Shown: positions 16,378 to 26,224 of the stretch, piece after piece
Layout of the letters: each line of letters opens with the position of its first letter
Numbering within the stretch: the first letter of the stretch is position 1
Source: Pseudomonas sp. FP2309
GTDB lineage: Bacteria > Pseudomonadota > Gammaproteobacteria > Pseudomonadales > Pseudomonadaceae
NCBI RefSeq assembly: GCF_030687575.1
Contig: NZ_CP117439.1
Location: 2,471,501-2,535,500 of the forward strand
Length of the DNA: 64,000 bases
Reading direction: 5' to 3'
The notes under the pieces: model-generated
What the model was told of the DNA's origin: nothing
Databases searched by the model: none
The model's input: only the letters and a program-made list of their open reading frames with translations
Made by a program: the position numbers and the translations under genes

Positions 16378-16982
16378 GGCGTTAGGGCCTCGGTGCTGGC
16401 GCCATCCACCAACTGCTGGAACAGCGGCGTCAGCAGGTCGATCAACACCTGGGGATCGGCCTTGACCAGCGCAGACACTTCCAGCGTCTGGCGCATCACC
16501 TGGAAGCCCGATACCAGCGCCATGATCAGCGCCGCGCGTTCTTCGTGGTGCTGCCCCTCGAGCGCTGCCGCCACGGTTGCCTGGGGACCTTTCTCAAGTT
16601 CCGCGCGGCCGATGATTGCCGCGCGTTTGCTCGACGCCGAGCGCAGCAAGATCAGCAAACCGTTCAGCGGCAAATCGCCGGTTTCGGTGAGACTGACCAG
16701 TGCCGTGGCAAGGGTGCGTCCCAAATTGTGCGCGCTGAGGGTGCCTGGCGCTACGCGCGCCGGGCCGACCATGCAGTCGGCGAGCACTTCGGTGAACAGC
16801 TGCTCCCTTGAGTCGAAGTAGCGGTTGATGAGCGTGGCCGTGACCCCCGCGCCAGCGGCGATTTCACTCAGGTCGGCAGCTTCATAGCCCGATTGGGCAA
16901 ACACCTTGCGCGCAGACAACAAAATCGCTTCGCGGCTGACGGCGGCATCGCGTCGTCTTGGGATCGGGTTGGGCATTGGCAT
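16374..16982 (-). CDS. TetR family transcriptional regulator
   Basis: 202 aa. The N-terminal TetR helix-turn-helix is clear: REAILLSARKVFAQSGY, then LSEIAAGAGVTATLINRYFDSREQLF. The C-terminal ligand domain resembles AcrR/TetR_C types. Start at 16982, or at 16976, which has the better-spaced AGGA. It is divergent from the LysE-family exporter gene across 155 bp and may control it or itself; I see no convincing palindrome in that gap. Confidence 0.88.
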   Translation of the reverse strand: MPMPNPIPRRRDAAVSREAILLSARKVFAQSGYEAADLSEIAAGAGVTATLINRYFDSREQLFTEVLADCMVGPARVAPGTLSAHNLGRTLATALVSLTETGDLPLNGLLILLRSASSKRAAIIGRAELEKGPQATVAAALEGQHHEERAALIMALVSGFQVMRQTLEVSALVKADPQVLIDLLTPLFQQLVDGASTEALTP

Positions 16983-17137
16983 CCTGATGGGGCTGGAAAT
17001 GGAAAGCGCGCCACCGCGGCGCGCCGACAGAGTACAGGGAGTGGCGATCGGCCGAGGGTGATTTTGTTCAATACCGGTTTGGCCGGGCCTTATACCGTGG
17101 AGCCCTCAGTAGGCATCATCATAAAAAGGGAACCGCA

Positions 17138-17725
17138 ATGAGCTCTATCATTTCCATGGCCGCGTTCGCGTTGGCCACTTCCATCACGCCGGGACCGGTC
17201 AACGTGGTGGCGCTGAGTTCCGGCGCACGCTTCGGTTTTGTCGCCAGCCAGAAACACGTGGTCGGCGCCGCCGTGGGGTTTACCCTGTTGCTGGTGCTGA
17301 TCGGCCTGGGCCTGCATGAGGTGCTGGTGCGCTGGCCCGTCCTGACCCAAGTGATCCAGTGGGGCGGGATCGCCTTTTTGCTGTATATGGCCTGGAAACT
17401 GGCGACGGACAACGGCCAGTTGGACGCTGATGGCAGTGCCACCGCGCCATCGATGCTCTACGGCGCCGTCATGCAGTGGCTCAACCCCAAGGCCTGGCTG
17501 GCCTGCGTGGCGGGGATGGGCTTATTTGCCGCCGATGGCGACGCGGGTCAAGTGTGGCTGTTTGCGAGCCTCTATCTGGTGATCTGCTACTTGTCGGTGG
17601 CCTGCTGGGCCTACGCCGGGACCTTTCTGCGACGCTACCTGAGCAACCCCCGGGGGGTGCGTCTGTTCAACCGCTCAATGGCCGCGTTGCTGGTGGCCAG
17701 TGTGGGTTATTTACTGATGGCTTGA
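17138..17725 (+). CDS. LysE family amino-acid exporter
   Basis: 195 aa inner-membrane protein with about six hydrophobic helices. The N-terminal ATSITPGPVNVVALSSGARFG is the LysE/RhtB family signature. Such proteins export amino acids or derivatives. AAAAGGGAA precedes the ATG. The 3' end overlaps the convergent AraC-type gene by 59 bp, and the AraC regulator or the divergent TetR regulator could control it. Substrate unknown. Confidence 0.9.
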   Translation: MSSIISMAAFALATSITPGPVNVVALSSGARFGFVASQKHVVGAAVGFTLLLVLIGLGLHEVLVRWPVLTQVIQWGGIAFLLYMAWKLATDNGQLDADGSATAPSMLYGAVMQWLNPKAWLACVAGMGLFAADGDAGQVWLFASLYLVICYLSVACWAYAGTFLRRYLSNPRGVRLFNRSMAALLVASVGYLLMA

Positions 17726-18542
17726 GCCAATCGCGGTACTGCCCCGGCGTGGCGGCGAAATGGTGTTTGAAGGTGCGCTGGAAGTGCGCCTGGTCGGCGA
17801 AACCGGCCGCCAGGGCCACGTCGGCGATCAGCTCGCCCTGGCGCAATTGGCTGCGGGCAAACTGGATGCGCCGATTGACCAGGAAGGCATGGGGCGTTAG
17901 CCCGTAATACTGCTTGAACGCGCGGATCAGATATGACGGCGACAGCTCTGCGGCCAGGCAAATGTCATCCAGCTTCAGGGCCTCGGTGCAGTGTTCGTGG
18001 ATGTAGTCGGCGGCCCGTTCCAGCTTGTGGTTGACCTCGCGCAGGGGCGCGGGCGAGGGGTTGAGGCGCTGCTGCACTCCACTGAAATAACTCACCAGTG
18101 CGCTTTGTTTTTGCAGAAGTTCGGCGCGTTCATCCACCAATAGCCGGTACAGCTGCAGCAACCCACGGTACAGCACCGGGTCGCGGGTGTGGGGGGTAGT
18201 GAACGGCCGGTAACCCTGGTCGGTGCTGAAGCCCAACTGGTACTGCAGGTCGGTCAGCCAGGGCGTGTCGAGGTAGAGCATGTGGTAGGACCAATGCGCA
18301 TTTTCGATGGGGTTGCAGGCATGCACATCGCCAGGATTCATCAGCACCACGGTGCCGGCGCTGATCTCAAAGGTCTGCGTACCGTAGTGGTAATAACTGC
18401 GCCCGGCGGTGATCGCCCCGATGGAAAAATGCTCGTGGGCATGCCGGGTGTACGTGACCTTGCGCCCGTCGGCGATGGTGCGGGCTTCGATAAAGGCCAG
18501 GGCAGGATCACGCCAGAACAGCGGTGCGGTCGCGGCGGTCAT
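17667..18542 (-). CDS. AraC family transcriptional regulator
   Basis: 291 aa. An N-terminal cupin-like sensing domain (HAHEHFSIGAITAGRSYYHYG, then GTVVLMNPGDVHACNP) is followed by two C-terminal helix-turn-helix motifs (LDDICLAAELSPSYLIRAFKQYYGLTPH and DVALAAGFADQAHFQRTFKHHFAATPGQYR). This layout is common for regulators next to LysE-type exporters. Start at 18542 with GGGAGCG upstream. The last 59 bp are antisense to the 3' end of the exporter gene. Confidence 0.9.
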   Translation of the reverse strand: MTAATAPLFWRDPALAFIEARTIADGRKVTYTRHAHEHFSIGAITAGRSYYHYGTQTFEISAGTVVLMNPGDVHACNPIENAHWSYHMLYLDTPWLTDLQYQLGFSTDQGYRPFTTPHTRDPVLYRGLLQLYRLLVDERAELLQKQSALVSYFSGVQQRLNPSPAPLREVNHKLERAADYIHEHCTEALKLDDICLAAELSPSYLIRAFKQYYGLTPHAFLVNRRIQFARSQLRQGELIADVALAAGFADQAHFQRTFKHHFAATPGQYRDWLKPSVNNPHWPPATRPLSG

Positions 18543-18711
18543 GGGCAGGCGCTCCCAGCGCGGTGATTGGATGTGTCGGGGAGCAGCCTTATACAAAAAC
18601 CGCAATTGTTCAAGCTTCAGCGTTGCGCAAGCGCCGGGCGTCGTGCCGTCTCGATTCCTGCAAGTGCGTGGCTTGTGTCAGCCACGCGCGCAGGGGTGGC
18701 GCAAGCGGACC

Positions 18712-20313
18712 CTAAGCCGGCACCAGGAAAGCGGCCTCCAGCAACTGGCGGGTGTAGGCGTGCTGTGGCGCGGCAAAAATCTGCCGTGCATCGCCTTGTT
18801 CCACCACTTGCCCGTGCTTGACCACCATCAGTTGGTGACTCAATGCCTTCACTACCGCGAGGTCATGGCTGATAAACAGGTAGGTCAGGTTGTATTTGGC
18901 CTGCAGGCTGCGCAGCAATTCCACGACCTGGCGTTGCACCGTGCGGTCCAGTGCCGAGGTGGGTTCATCGAGCAGGATCAGGCGTGGCTTGAGGACCAGG
19001 GCGCGGGCGATGGCGATGCGCTGGCGCTGACCGCCCGAGAACTCGTGGGGGTAGCGATGGCGGGACTCGGGGTCCAACCCCACTTCCTTGAGCGCGGCGA
19101 TGATCGCCGCTTCCTGCTCGGCCGGGGTGCCCATCTTGTGGATGCGCAGGCCTTCGCCGACGATCTCGCTGACGCACATGCGCGGGCTGAGGCTGCCGAA
19201 GGGGTCCTGGAACACCACCTGCATTTCCCGGCGCAGGGGGCGTACCTGTTGCTGCGTCAGGCGGTCCAGTTGCTGGCCTTCGAAGCGAATCGCGCCTTTG
19301 CTGGCAATCAGGCGCAAAATCGCCAGGCCCAGGGTGGATTTGCCCGAGCCGCTTTCGCCGACGATACCCAGGGTCTGGCCCTGGGGCAGGCTGAAATTGA
19401 TGCCATCGACCGCCTTGACGTAATCGACGGTGCTGCGCAAAAAGCCCTTCTTGATCGGGAACCACACTTTCAGGTCATCGACCTCCAGCAGCGGCCGTCC
19501 CACCGGATTGCCGGCCGGGCCACCGCTGGGTTCGGCCGCCAACAGTTCCTGGGTGTAGGGGTGTTGCGGCGCCTGGAACAAAGTCTCACAGTCCGCCTGC
19601 TCGACGATGCAGCCTTGCTGCATCACGCACACCCGATGAGCGATGCGTCGCACCAGGTTCAGGTCATGGCTGATCAACAGCAGTGCCATGCCCAGGCGTG
19701 CCTGAAGCTCCTTGAGCAGCTCCAGAATTTTCAACTGCACGGTGACGTCGAGGGCGGTGGTCGGTTCATCGGCGATCAACAGCTCCGGCTCGTTGGCCAG
19801 GGCCATGGCGATCATCACCCGCTGGCGCTGGCCGCCGGACAGCTCATGGGGCAGGGCCTTGAGGCGTTTATGCGGTTCGGGGATGCCGACCAGTTCGAGC
19901 AGTTCCAGGGTGCGCCGGGTGGCGTCCTTGCCGGTGAGGCCCTTGTGCAGACCCAGCACTTCGTTGATCTGCTTCTCGATGGAGTGCAGGGGGTTCAACG
20001 AGGTCATCGGCTCCTGAAAGATCATCGCGATACGGTTACCGCGAATATGACGCAGGTTTTTTTCCTTGAGAGTCAGCAGGTCTTGCCCGGCGTACTCAAT
20101 GGTGCCGCTCGGATGCCGCGCCAGCGGGTAGGGCAGCAGGCGCAGGATCGAGTGGGCAGTCACCGATTTGCCGGAACCGCTTTCGCCAACCAGGGCCAGG
20201 GTTTCGCCGCGCTTGATATCGAAGCTGACGTTGTTGACCACGCGGTGGTGATGCTCGCCGGTGACGAACTCGACGCTGAGGTCGCGGATTTCGATCAGAT
20301 TGTCCTGATTCAT
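18712..20313 (-). CDS. nppD: peptide ABC transporter ATP-binding protein (NppD/YejF type, two fused ATPase domains)
   Basis: 533 aa. Two complete ABC ATPase domains in tandem: each has a Walker A (GESGSGKSVTAH and GESGSGKSTLGL), a signature (LSGGQRQRV and FSGGQRQRI) and a Walker B (LLIADEPTTALD and LILLDEPTSALD), as in YejF. GAGGAAA precedes the ATG, which lies 1 nt after the permease stop. It is the last gene of a five-gene leftward operon equivalent to what I recall as nppA1A2BCD of P. aeruginosa (uptake of peptidyl nucleoside antibiotics and peptides); yejABEF of E. coli imports microcin C. Confidence 0.92.
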   Translation of the reverse strand: MNQDNLIEIRDLSVEFVTGEHHHRVVNNVSFDIKRGETLALVGESGSGKSVTAHSILRLLPYPLARHPSGTIEYAGQDLLTLKEKNLRHIRGNRIAMIFQEPMTSLNPLHSIEKQINEVLGLHKGLTGKDATRRTLELLELVGIPEPHKRLKALPHELSGGQRQRVMIAMALANEPELLIADEPTTALDVTVQLKILELLKELQARLGMALLLISHDLNLVRRIAHRVCVMQQGCIVEQADCETLFQAPQHPYTQELLAAEPSGGPAGNPVGRPLLEVDDLKVWFPIKKGFLRSTVDYVKAVDGINFSLPQGQTLGIVGESGSGKSTLGLAILRLIASKGAIRFEGQQLDRLTQQQVRPLRREMQVVFQDPFGSLSPRMCVSEIVGEGLRIHKMGTPAEQEAAIIAALKEVGLDPESRHRYPHEFSGGQRQRIAIARALVLKPRLILLDEPTSALDRTVQRQVVELLRSLQAKYNLTYLFISHDLAVVKALSHQLMVVKHGQVVEQGDARQIFAAPQHAYTRQLLEAAFLVPA

Positions 20314-20314
20314 C

Positions 20315-21334
20315 TCATTTCCTCGGGTCGAAGGCATCGCGAGCGGACTCGCCGATAAACACCAGCAAACTCAACATGATCGCCAGCACGGCAAAGGCAC
20401 TCATGCCCAGCCACGGTGCTTGCAGGTTGGACTTGCCCTGGGCCACCAGCTCGCCCAGCGACGGTGAACCCGCCGGCAGGCCGAAGCCTAAGAAGTCCAG
20501 GGCGGTGAGGGTGCCGATGGCGCCGGTGAGAATGAACGGCATGAAGGTCATGGTCGAGACCATCGCGTTAGGCAGGATATGCCGGAACATGATCGCGCCG
20601 TTCTGCATCCCCAGGGCCCTGGCCGCACGCACGTATTCGAGGTTGCGCCCACGCAGGAACTCGGCGCGCACCACGTCCACCAGGCTCATCCACGAGAACA
20701 GCAGCATGATTCCCAGCAGCCACCAGAAATTGGGCTGCACGAAGCTGGCGAGAATGATCAGCAGGTACAGCACCGGCAACCCGGACCAGATCTCCAGGAA
20801 GCGTTGCCCGGCCAAATCGACCCAGCCGCCATAGAAGCCCTGCAGGGCCCCGGCGATCACGCCGATGATCGAACTGAGCACGGTCAGCGTCAGGGCAAAC
20901 AACACCGACACACGAAACCCGTAGATGACCCGCGCGAGCACATCGCGGCCCTGGTCGTCGGTGCCCAGCAGGTTCACCGAAGACGGCGGCGCGGGGGCCG
21001 GCAGTTTCAGGTCGTAGTTGATGCTCTGGTAGCTGAACGGGATCGGCGCCCATAACGTCCAGGCGTCTTTGGCCTTGAGCAGCTCACGGATGTACGGACT
21101 TTTGTAGTTGGCCTCCAGGGGGAACTCGCCGCCAAAGGTGGTTTCCGGGTAGCGCTTGAGCGCCGGGAAATACCAGCCGCCGTCGTAGTGCACCGCCAGC
21201 GGTTTGTCGTTGGCGATCAACTCGGCGCCCAGGCTCAGTACAAACAGCACCAGGAACAGCCACAGCGACCACCAGCCACGCTTGTTCGCCTTGAACCGCT
21301 CGAATCGGCGGCGATTGAGGGGGGACAGGTTCAT
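20315..21334 (-). CDS. nppC: peptide ABC transporter permease (NppC/YejE type)
   Basis: 339 aa inner-membrane permease with the binding-protein-dependent transport domain in its C-terminal half: LLGTDDQGRDVLARVIYGFRVS and ALGMQNGAIMFRHILPN (the EAA-like loop contacting the ATPase). The long periplasmic insertion after the first helix is characteristic of YejE. Start at 21334, 1 nt after the nppB stop codon. Confidence 0.92.
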   Translation of the reverse strand: MNLSPLNRRRFERFKANKRGWWSLWLFLVLFVLSLGAELIANDKPLAVHYDGGWYFPALKRYPETTFGGEFPLEANYKSPYIRELLKAKDAWTLWAPIPFSYQSINYDLKLPAPAPPSSVNLLGTDDQGRDVLARVIYGFRVSVLFALTLTVLSSIIGVIAGALQGFYGGWVDLAGQRFLEIWSGLPVLYLLIILASFVQPNFWWLLGIMLLFSWMSLVDVVRAEFLRGRNLEYVRAARALGMQNGAIMFRHILPNAMVSTMTFMPFILTGAIGTLTALDFLGFGLPAGSPSLGELVAQGKSNLQAPWLGMSAFAVLAIMLSLLVFIGESARDAFDPRK

Positions 21335-21335
21335 C

Positions 21336-22409
21336 TCAATGCTCCCGGCTGGCGAAGTCGATCCGCGGATCGACCAGGGTGTAGGTGAGGTCACCGATCA
21401 GTTTTACGATCAGCCCCAGCAGGGTGAAGATAAACAGCGTACCGAACACCACCGGGTAGTCGCGGTTGATCGCCGCTTCAAAGCTCATCAGGCCCAGGCC
21501 ATCAAGGGAGAAAATCACTTCCACCAGCAACGAGCCGGTGAAGAAGATGCCGATGAAGGCCGATGGGAAGCCGGCGATCACCAGCAGCATGGCGTTACGG
21601 AACACATGACCGTAGAGCACGCGGTGGTTGGTCAGGCCCTTGGCCTTGGCGGTGACCACGTACTGTTTGTTGATCTCATCGAGAAAGCTGTTTTTGGTGA
21701 GCAGGGTCATGGTGGCGAAGTTACCGATCACCAGCGCGGTGATCGGCAGCGCCAAGTGCCAGAAGTAGTCGAGGATCTTGCCGCCCCAGCTCAACTCGTC
21801 GAAGTTGTTGGAGGTGAGCCCGCGCAACGGGAACCAGTCGAAATAACTGCCGCCGGCAAACACCACGATCAGCAGGATGGCGAACAGAAAGGCCGGGATC
21901 GCATAGCCGACGATGATCGCCGAGCTGGTCCACACATCGAAGTGGCTGCCGTGGCGCGTGGCCTTGGCGATGCCCAGCGGGATCGACACCAGGTACATGA
22001 TCAGCGTGCTCCATAACCCGAGGGAGATGGACACCGGCATTTTCTCCTTGATCAGGTCGATGACCTTGGCGTCACGGAAAAAACTGTCGCCAAAATCCAG
22101 CCGGGCGTAGTTCTTGACCATGATCCACAGGCGTTCCGGCGCTGATTTGTCGAAGCCGTACATCTTTTCGATTTCCTTGATCAGCGCCGGGTCCAGGCCC
22201 TGGGCGCCGCGGTAGCTGGAGCCGGCCACCGCCACTTCGGCACCGCCGCCGGCAATGCGGCTGGTGGCGCCGTCAAAGCCTTCGAGCTTGGCGATCATCT
22301 GCTCCACGGGCCCACCGGGGGCGGCCTGGATGATGATGAAATTGATCAGCAAAATCCCGAACAGGGTGGGGATGATCAGCAACAGACGGCGAACAATATA
22401 GGCCAGCAT
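21336..22409 (-). CDS. nppB: peptide ABC transporter permease (NppB/YejB type)
   Basis: 357 aa. N-terminal [34 protein letters not shown] is typical of DppB/YejB permeases (only the pattern is cited, since part is generic to the family). About six helices, with an EAA loop near [22 protein letters not shown] follows directly on the TAA of the preceding binding-protein gene, so the genes are translationally coupled. It pairs with the second permease to form the channel. Confidence 0.92.
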   Translation of the reverse strand: MLAYIVRRLLLIIPTLFGILLINFIIIQAAPGGPVEQMIAKLEGFDGATSRIAGGGAEVAVAGSSYRGAQGLDPALIKEIEKMYGFDKSAPERLWIMVKNYARLDFGDSFFRDAKVIDLIKEKMPVSISLGLWSTLIMYLVSIPLGIAKATRHGSHFDVWTSSAIIVGYAIPAFLFAILLIVVFAGGSYFDWFPLRGLTSNNFDELSWGGKILDYFWHLALPITALVIGNFATMTLLTKNSFLDEINKQYVVTAKAKGLTNHRVLYGHVFRNAMLLVIAGFPSAFIGIFFTGSLLVEVIFSLDGLGLMSFEAAINRDYPVVFGTLFIFTLLGLIVKLIGDLTYTLVDPRIDFASREH

Positions 22410-24248
22410 TTAATCGCCTCCGCTCGCCGGATCGGCGCTCGTTTGAGTGTCCGGGGCCACGGCCGGAGGTACGTTGGGTTTGCTCCACCAAGTGGAGATG
22501 CCGACGTCGTACAGCGGTGACACTTTGGGATGGCCCAGGTTGTTCCAGTAGGCCACGCGGAAGGTTTTGATGTGCCAGTTGGGGATCACGTAGTAGCCAA
22601 ATTGCAGCACGCGATCCAGGGATTTGGCGTGTGCGATCAGGCTGGCGCGGGTGTCGGAATCAATCAGTTGCTCCACCAACTCATCGACGGCCGGATCTTT
22701 CAGACCCATGTAATTGCGGCTGCCAGGCTTGTCGGCGCTGGTGGATTTCCAGAACTCACGCTGCTCATTACCCGGCGAAGAGGATTGCGGGAAACTGCCC
22801 ACCAGCATGTCGAAATCCCGCGAACGCAGGCGGGTGACGAATTGGGACACGTCCACCCGGCGTATCACCAGGTCGATGCCCAAGTCCGCCAGGTTGCGCT
22901 TGAACGGCAGCAGAATGCGTTCGAACTCGGTCTGGGCCAGCAGGAATTCGATGGTTACCGGTTTGCCGGTGGTGTCGACCATCTTGTCGTCAACGATCCT
23001 CCATCCGGCTTCCTGCAGCAGTTGGTAAGCCTCGCGCTGCTGAGTGCGGATCATGCCGCTGCCGTCGGTTTTGGCCGGCTCGAAGGCTTCTGTAAACACT
23101 TGGGGCGGGATTTTGTCGCGCAGCGGTTCGAGAATTTTCAGCTCATCCGGCCCGGGCAAGCCGGTGGCGGCCATGTCGGAGTTTTCGAAATAGCTGCGGG
23201 TGCGGGTGTACGCACCGTTGAACAGTTGCTTGTTGCTCCACTCGAAGTCGAGCAACAGGCTGATGGCCTTGCGCACCCGCACATCCTGGAACATGGGCTT
23301 GCGCAGGTTGAACACAAAGCCCTGCATGCCGGTGGGGTTGCCGTTGGGGATCTCTTCCTTGATCAGTCGGCCCTGCACGACGGCGGGCACGTTATAGGCA
23401 TTTGCCCAGTTCTTCGCGCTGAACTCCGCCCAATAGTCGAACTGCCCGGCCTTGAGGGCTTCGAGTGCAACGGTGGCGTCGCGGTAATAATCGGTCACGC
23501 GCCGATCGAAGTTGTACAGTCCTTTGTTGATCGGCAGGTCCTTGCCCCAGTAATCCTTGACCCGCTCGTAGCTCACCGAGCGCCCGGCCTTGACCTCGGC
23601 GACGCGGTAAGGGCCGCTGCCCAACGGAATCTCCAGGTTGCCCTTGCTGAAGTCGCGGGTGGCCCACCAGTGTTTGGGCAGTACCGGTAATTGGCCGAGG
23701 ATCAGCGGCAATTCGCGATTGTTGGTGCGCTTGAACTTGAACAGCACCCGCAGCGGGTCTTCGGCAATCACTTCGTCGACATCGGCGTAGTAGGTGCGGT
23801 AGAGCGGGGTGCCGTCCTTGATCAAGGTCTGGAAGCTGAACACCACGTCGTCGGCCCGCATGGGGTGGCCGTCGTGGAAACGCGCCTCGGGCCGCAGATA
23901 AAAGCGCACCCAGCTGTTGTCCGGGGCCTTTTCGATCTTGCCGGCCACCAGGCCGTATTCGGTAAACGGCTCATCCAGGCTTTGGGTGGCCAGGGTGTCG
24001 TAGATCAGGCCGATATTGTCGGCGGGTACGCCTTTGCTGATAAATGGGTTGAAGCTGTCAAAGCCGGACAGGCTCGATTCGCGGAACGTGCCGCCCTTGG
24101 GGGCGTCCGGGTTGACGTAGTCGGTGTGCTTGAAATTGGCCGGGTATTTGGGCGGCTCGTTGTACAGGGTCAGCGCATGCTGCGGTGCCGCCTGGGCTGC
24201 GCTGCACAGCAACAGGCCGGCAAACAGTGAAGTACGCAAATACATCAT
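22410..24248 (-). CDS. nppA2: periplasmic peptide-binding protein, second copy (NppA2/YejA type)
   Basis: 612 aa, extracellular solute-binding protein family 5. A signal peptide (hydrophobic residues 5-17, cleavage near AQA) precedes a sequence with family landmarks (HTDYVNPDAPKGGTFR; FHDGHPMRADDVVFSF; PLGSGPYRVAEV; VRKAISLLLDFEW). The ATG overlaps the upstream gene stop (ATGA). It is clearly paralogous to the protein encoded just upstream. Two binding proteins for one permease imply a broadened substrate range. Confidence 0.92.
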   Translation of the reverse strand: MMYLRTSLFAGLLLCSAAQAAPQHALTLYNEPPKYPANFKHTDYVNPDAPKGGTFRESSLSGFDSFNPFISKGVPADNIGLIYDTLATQSLDEPFTEYGLVAGKIEKAPDNSWVRFYLRPEARFHDGHPMRADDVVFSFQTLIKDGTPLYRTYYADVDEVIAEDPLRVLFKFKRTNNRELPLILGQLPVLPKHWWATRDFSKGNLEIPLGSGPYRVAEVKAGRSVSYERVKDYWGKDLPINKGLYNFDRRVTDYYRDATVALEALKAGQFDYWAEFSAKNWANAYNVPAVVQGRLIKEEIPNGNPTGMQGFVFNLRKPMFQDVRVRKAISLLLDFEWSNKQLFNGAYTRTRSYFENSDMAATGLPGPDELKILEPLRDKIPPQVFTEAFEPAKTDGSGMIRTQQREAYQLLQEAGWRIVDDKMVDTTGKPVTIEFLLAQTEFERILLPFKRNLADLGIDLVIRRVDVSQFVTRLRSRDFDMLVGSFPQSSSPGNEQREFWKSTSADKPGSRNYMGLKDPAVDELVEQLIDSDTRASLIAHAKSLDRVLQFGYYVIPNWHIKTFRVAYWNNLGHPKVSPLYDVGISTWWSKPNVPPAVAPDTQTSADPASGGD

Positions 24249-26074
24249 TGGGCTTTCTCCGAAGCTTTCAGCCACCATGCGCTCAGGCCCAGGCTGTAGG
24301 GCGGCGTGGTGACAAAGGCGAACCGGTTGCGGTACGCCAAGCGATGATAGTTGAGGTACCAGTTGGGAATGCTGTAGTGCTGCCACAGCAGCACCCGGTC
24401 CAGTGCGCGGCCGGCAGCCAGCTGTTCTTCGCGGGTCTGGGCCGCGAGCAGTTGCTCGAGCAGGTGATCGACGATGGGGTTGGCGATGCCTGCGTAGTTT
24501 TTACTGCCCTTGATCGCGGCCTGGCTGGAGTGGAAGTACTGCCACTGTTCAAGGCCGGGGCTCAAGGTCTGGTTGAGGGTGATCAGGATCATGTCGAAGT
24601 CGAACTGATCCAGGCGCTGCTTGTACTGAGCACGGTCGACGGTGCGCAAGCGTGCGTCGATGCCGATGCTGATCAGGTTCTCGACATAGGGCTGCAGGAT
24701 GCGCTCCAAGTTCGGGTTGACCAGCAATATTTCGAAGCGCAGCGGCTGGCCGTCTTTGTTGAGCAAGCGCTGCCCGGAGAGTGTCCAGCCGGCTTCACCC
24801 AGCAGGGCCAGCGCGCGGCGCATGGTCGCGCGGGGGATGCCGCGACCGTCGGTCTGGGGCAGGCTGAATGCCTGGGTGAACAGGTTGGCCGGCAACTGCT
24901 CGCGGTACGGCGAGAGCATCAGCCACTCACGGCCCACCGGTACGCCGGTCGCGGCGAACTCGCTGTTGGGGTAGTAGCTCAAGGTGCGTTTGTAGGCGTT
25001 GCTGAACAGGGTGCGGTTGGTCCACTCGAAGTCGAACATCAGCCCCAGTGCTTCGCGCACCTTTGTTTGGCTGAAGGCCGGCCGCCGGGTGTTCATGAAC
25101 AGGCCCTGGCTCTGCGTCGGAATCTGGTGGGCAATCTGTGCCTTGATCACCTCGCCACGGTTTATCGCCGGGAAGTTGTAGCCATTGGCCCAGTTCTTGG
25201 CCTGGTGCTCGATGTAGATGTCGAATTCACCGGCCTTGAAGGCTTCAAACGCTACGTCGCTGTCGCGGTAGAACTCCACCTCGACCTTGTTGTAGTTATA
25301 GAAGCCCTGGTTGACCGGCAGGTCCTTGCCCCAGTAATCCTTGACGCGCTCGAACACCAATTGGCGCCCAGGGGTGACCTTGCTGATGCGGTAGGGCCCG
25401 CTGCCCAGCGGCGGTTCGAAGGTGGTGGCCTTGAAATCGCGGTTTTTCCAATAGTGCTGGGGTAACACGGGCAGTTCGCCCAGGCGCAGGATCAGCAACG
25501 GGTTGCCGGCGCGCTTGAAGACGAAGCGGATACGGTGGCGATTGAGCACATCCACCCGCGCCACTTCCTGCAAGTTGGTGCGGTACTGCGGATGGCCTTC
25601 GGTCAGCAGGGTGCGGTAGGAAAATGCCACGTCATAGGCGGTGATCGGCTTGCCGTCGTGAAACCGCGCCTGCGGTCGCAGATTGAATACCACCCAACTG
25701 CGATCTTCGCTGTATTCCACCGATTGGGCGATCAGCCCGTAGCTGGAGGTCGGCTCATCACCGGAGGGCGCGTACTGGCCAGTGCCGACCATGAGCGGCT
25801 CATTGAGCTCATTGACGCCGTATTGCAGGAAATTGGGGGTGGAAACCGGGCTCGAACCCTTGAAGGTATAAGGGTTCAGGGTATCGAAGGTGCCAAATGC
25901 CATAACCCGCAATGTTCCGCCTTTCGGCGCTGCAGGGTTTACCCAGTCGAAGTGGGTGAATTTGGCCGGGTACTTGAGCACGCCGAACTGCGTATAACCG
26001 TGGCTCTCGGTTATCGTCGCGTTAGCGGAAAAGCTCAAGACCAGACTTATTAGTAGAAGGAGGGGACGCTTCAA
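24245..26074 (-). CDS. nppA1: periplasmic peptide-binding protein, first copy (NppA1/YejA type)
   Basis: 609 aa. Signal peptide at residues 1-19 (ending SANA). It shares with its downstream paralogue the motifs FDWVNPAAPKGGTLR, RFHDGKPITAYDVAFSYRTL, PLGSGPYRISKV, RVKDYWGKDLPVN and FDFEWTNRTLF. First gene of the npp/yej-type operon; its promoter should lie in 26075-26190. Substrates are expected to be oligopeptides or peptide-like antibiotics; specificity cannot be assigned from sequence. Confidence 0.92.
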   Translation of the reverse strand: MKRPLLLLISLVLSFSANATITESHGYTQFGVLKYPAKFTHFDWVNPAAPKGGTLRVMAFGTFDTLNPYTFKGSSPVSTPNFLQYGVNELNEPLMVGTGQYAPSGDEPTSSYGLIAQSVEYSEDRSWVVFNLRPQARFHDGKPITAYDVAFSYRTLLTEGHPQYRTNLQEVARVDVLNRHRIRFVFKRAGNPLLILRLGELPVLPQHYWKNRDFKATTFEPPLGSGPYRISKVTPGRQLVFERVKDYWGKDLPVNQGFYNYNKVEVEFYRDSDVAFEAFKAGEFDIYIEHQAKNWANGYNFPAINRGEVIKAQIAHQIPTQSQGLFMNTRRPAFSQTKVREALGLMFDFEWTNRTLFSNAYKRTLSYYPNSEFAATGVPVGREWLMLSPYREQLPANLFTQAFSLPQTDGRGIPRATMRRALALLGEAGWTLSGQRLLNKDGQPLRFEILLVNPNLERILQPYVENLISIGIDARLRTVDRAQYKQRLDQFDFDMILITLNQTLSPGLEQWQYFHSSQAAIKGSKNYAGIANPIVDHLLEQLLAAQTREEQLAAGRALDRVLLWQHYSIPNWYLNYHRLAYRNRFAFVTTPPYSLGLSAWWLKASEKAQ

Positions 26075-26192
26075 GTCAGAGATCCGATCCAGGCGGCTTG
26101 GGCTTTATGGTCGGTACAGTAACAGCTTGTTCCGGTTGGAAAAAGCATCTTGAAAACGGCAGTAAATTACGGGTTTGTTCGCCTGCGGGGTG

Positions 26193-26224
26193 AGCGGGCT
26201 TGCCCGGCGCGGGGCAAGCCTGCT
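26193..26224. repeat. REP-like hairpin
   Basis: AGCGGGCTTGCCC and GGGCAAGCCTGCT pair at 12 of 13 positions around a GGCGCG loop. The GCGGGCTTGC core recurs at about 26252-26262 (CGCGGGCTTGC). The composition is that of Pseudomonas REP elements. It sits in the intergenic space between two leftward genes, the first gene of the npp operon and mltD. Confidence 0.5.

Noticed and set aside
18409..20358. A 649-aa open frame on the plus strand
   Set aside because: It is antisense to the ATPase gene of the npp operon, whose two ABC domains are unambiguous; high G+C leaves long open antisense frames. No domain is recognisable.
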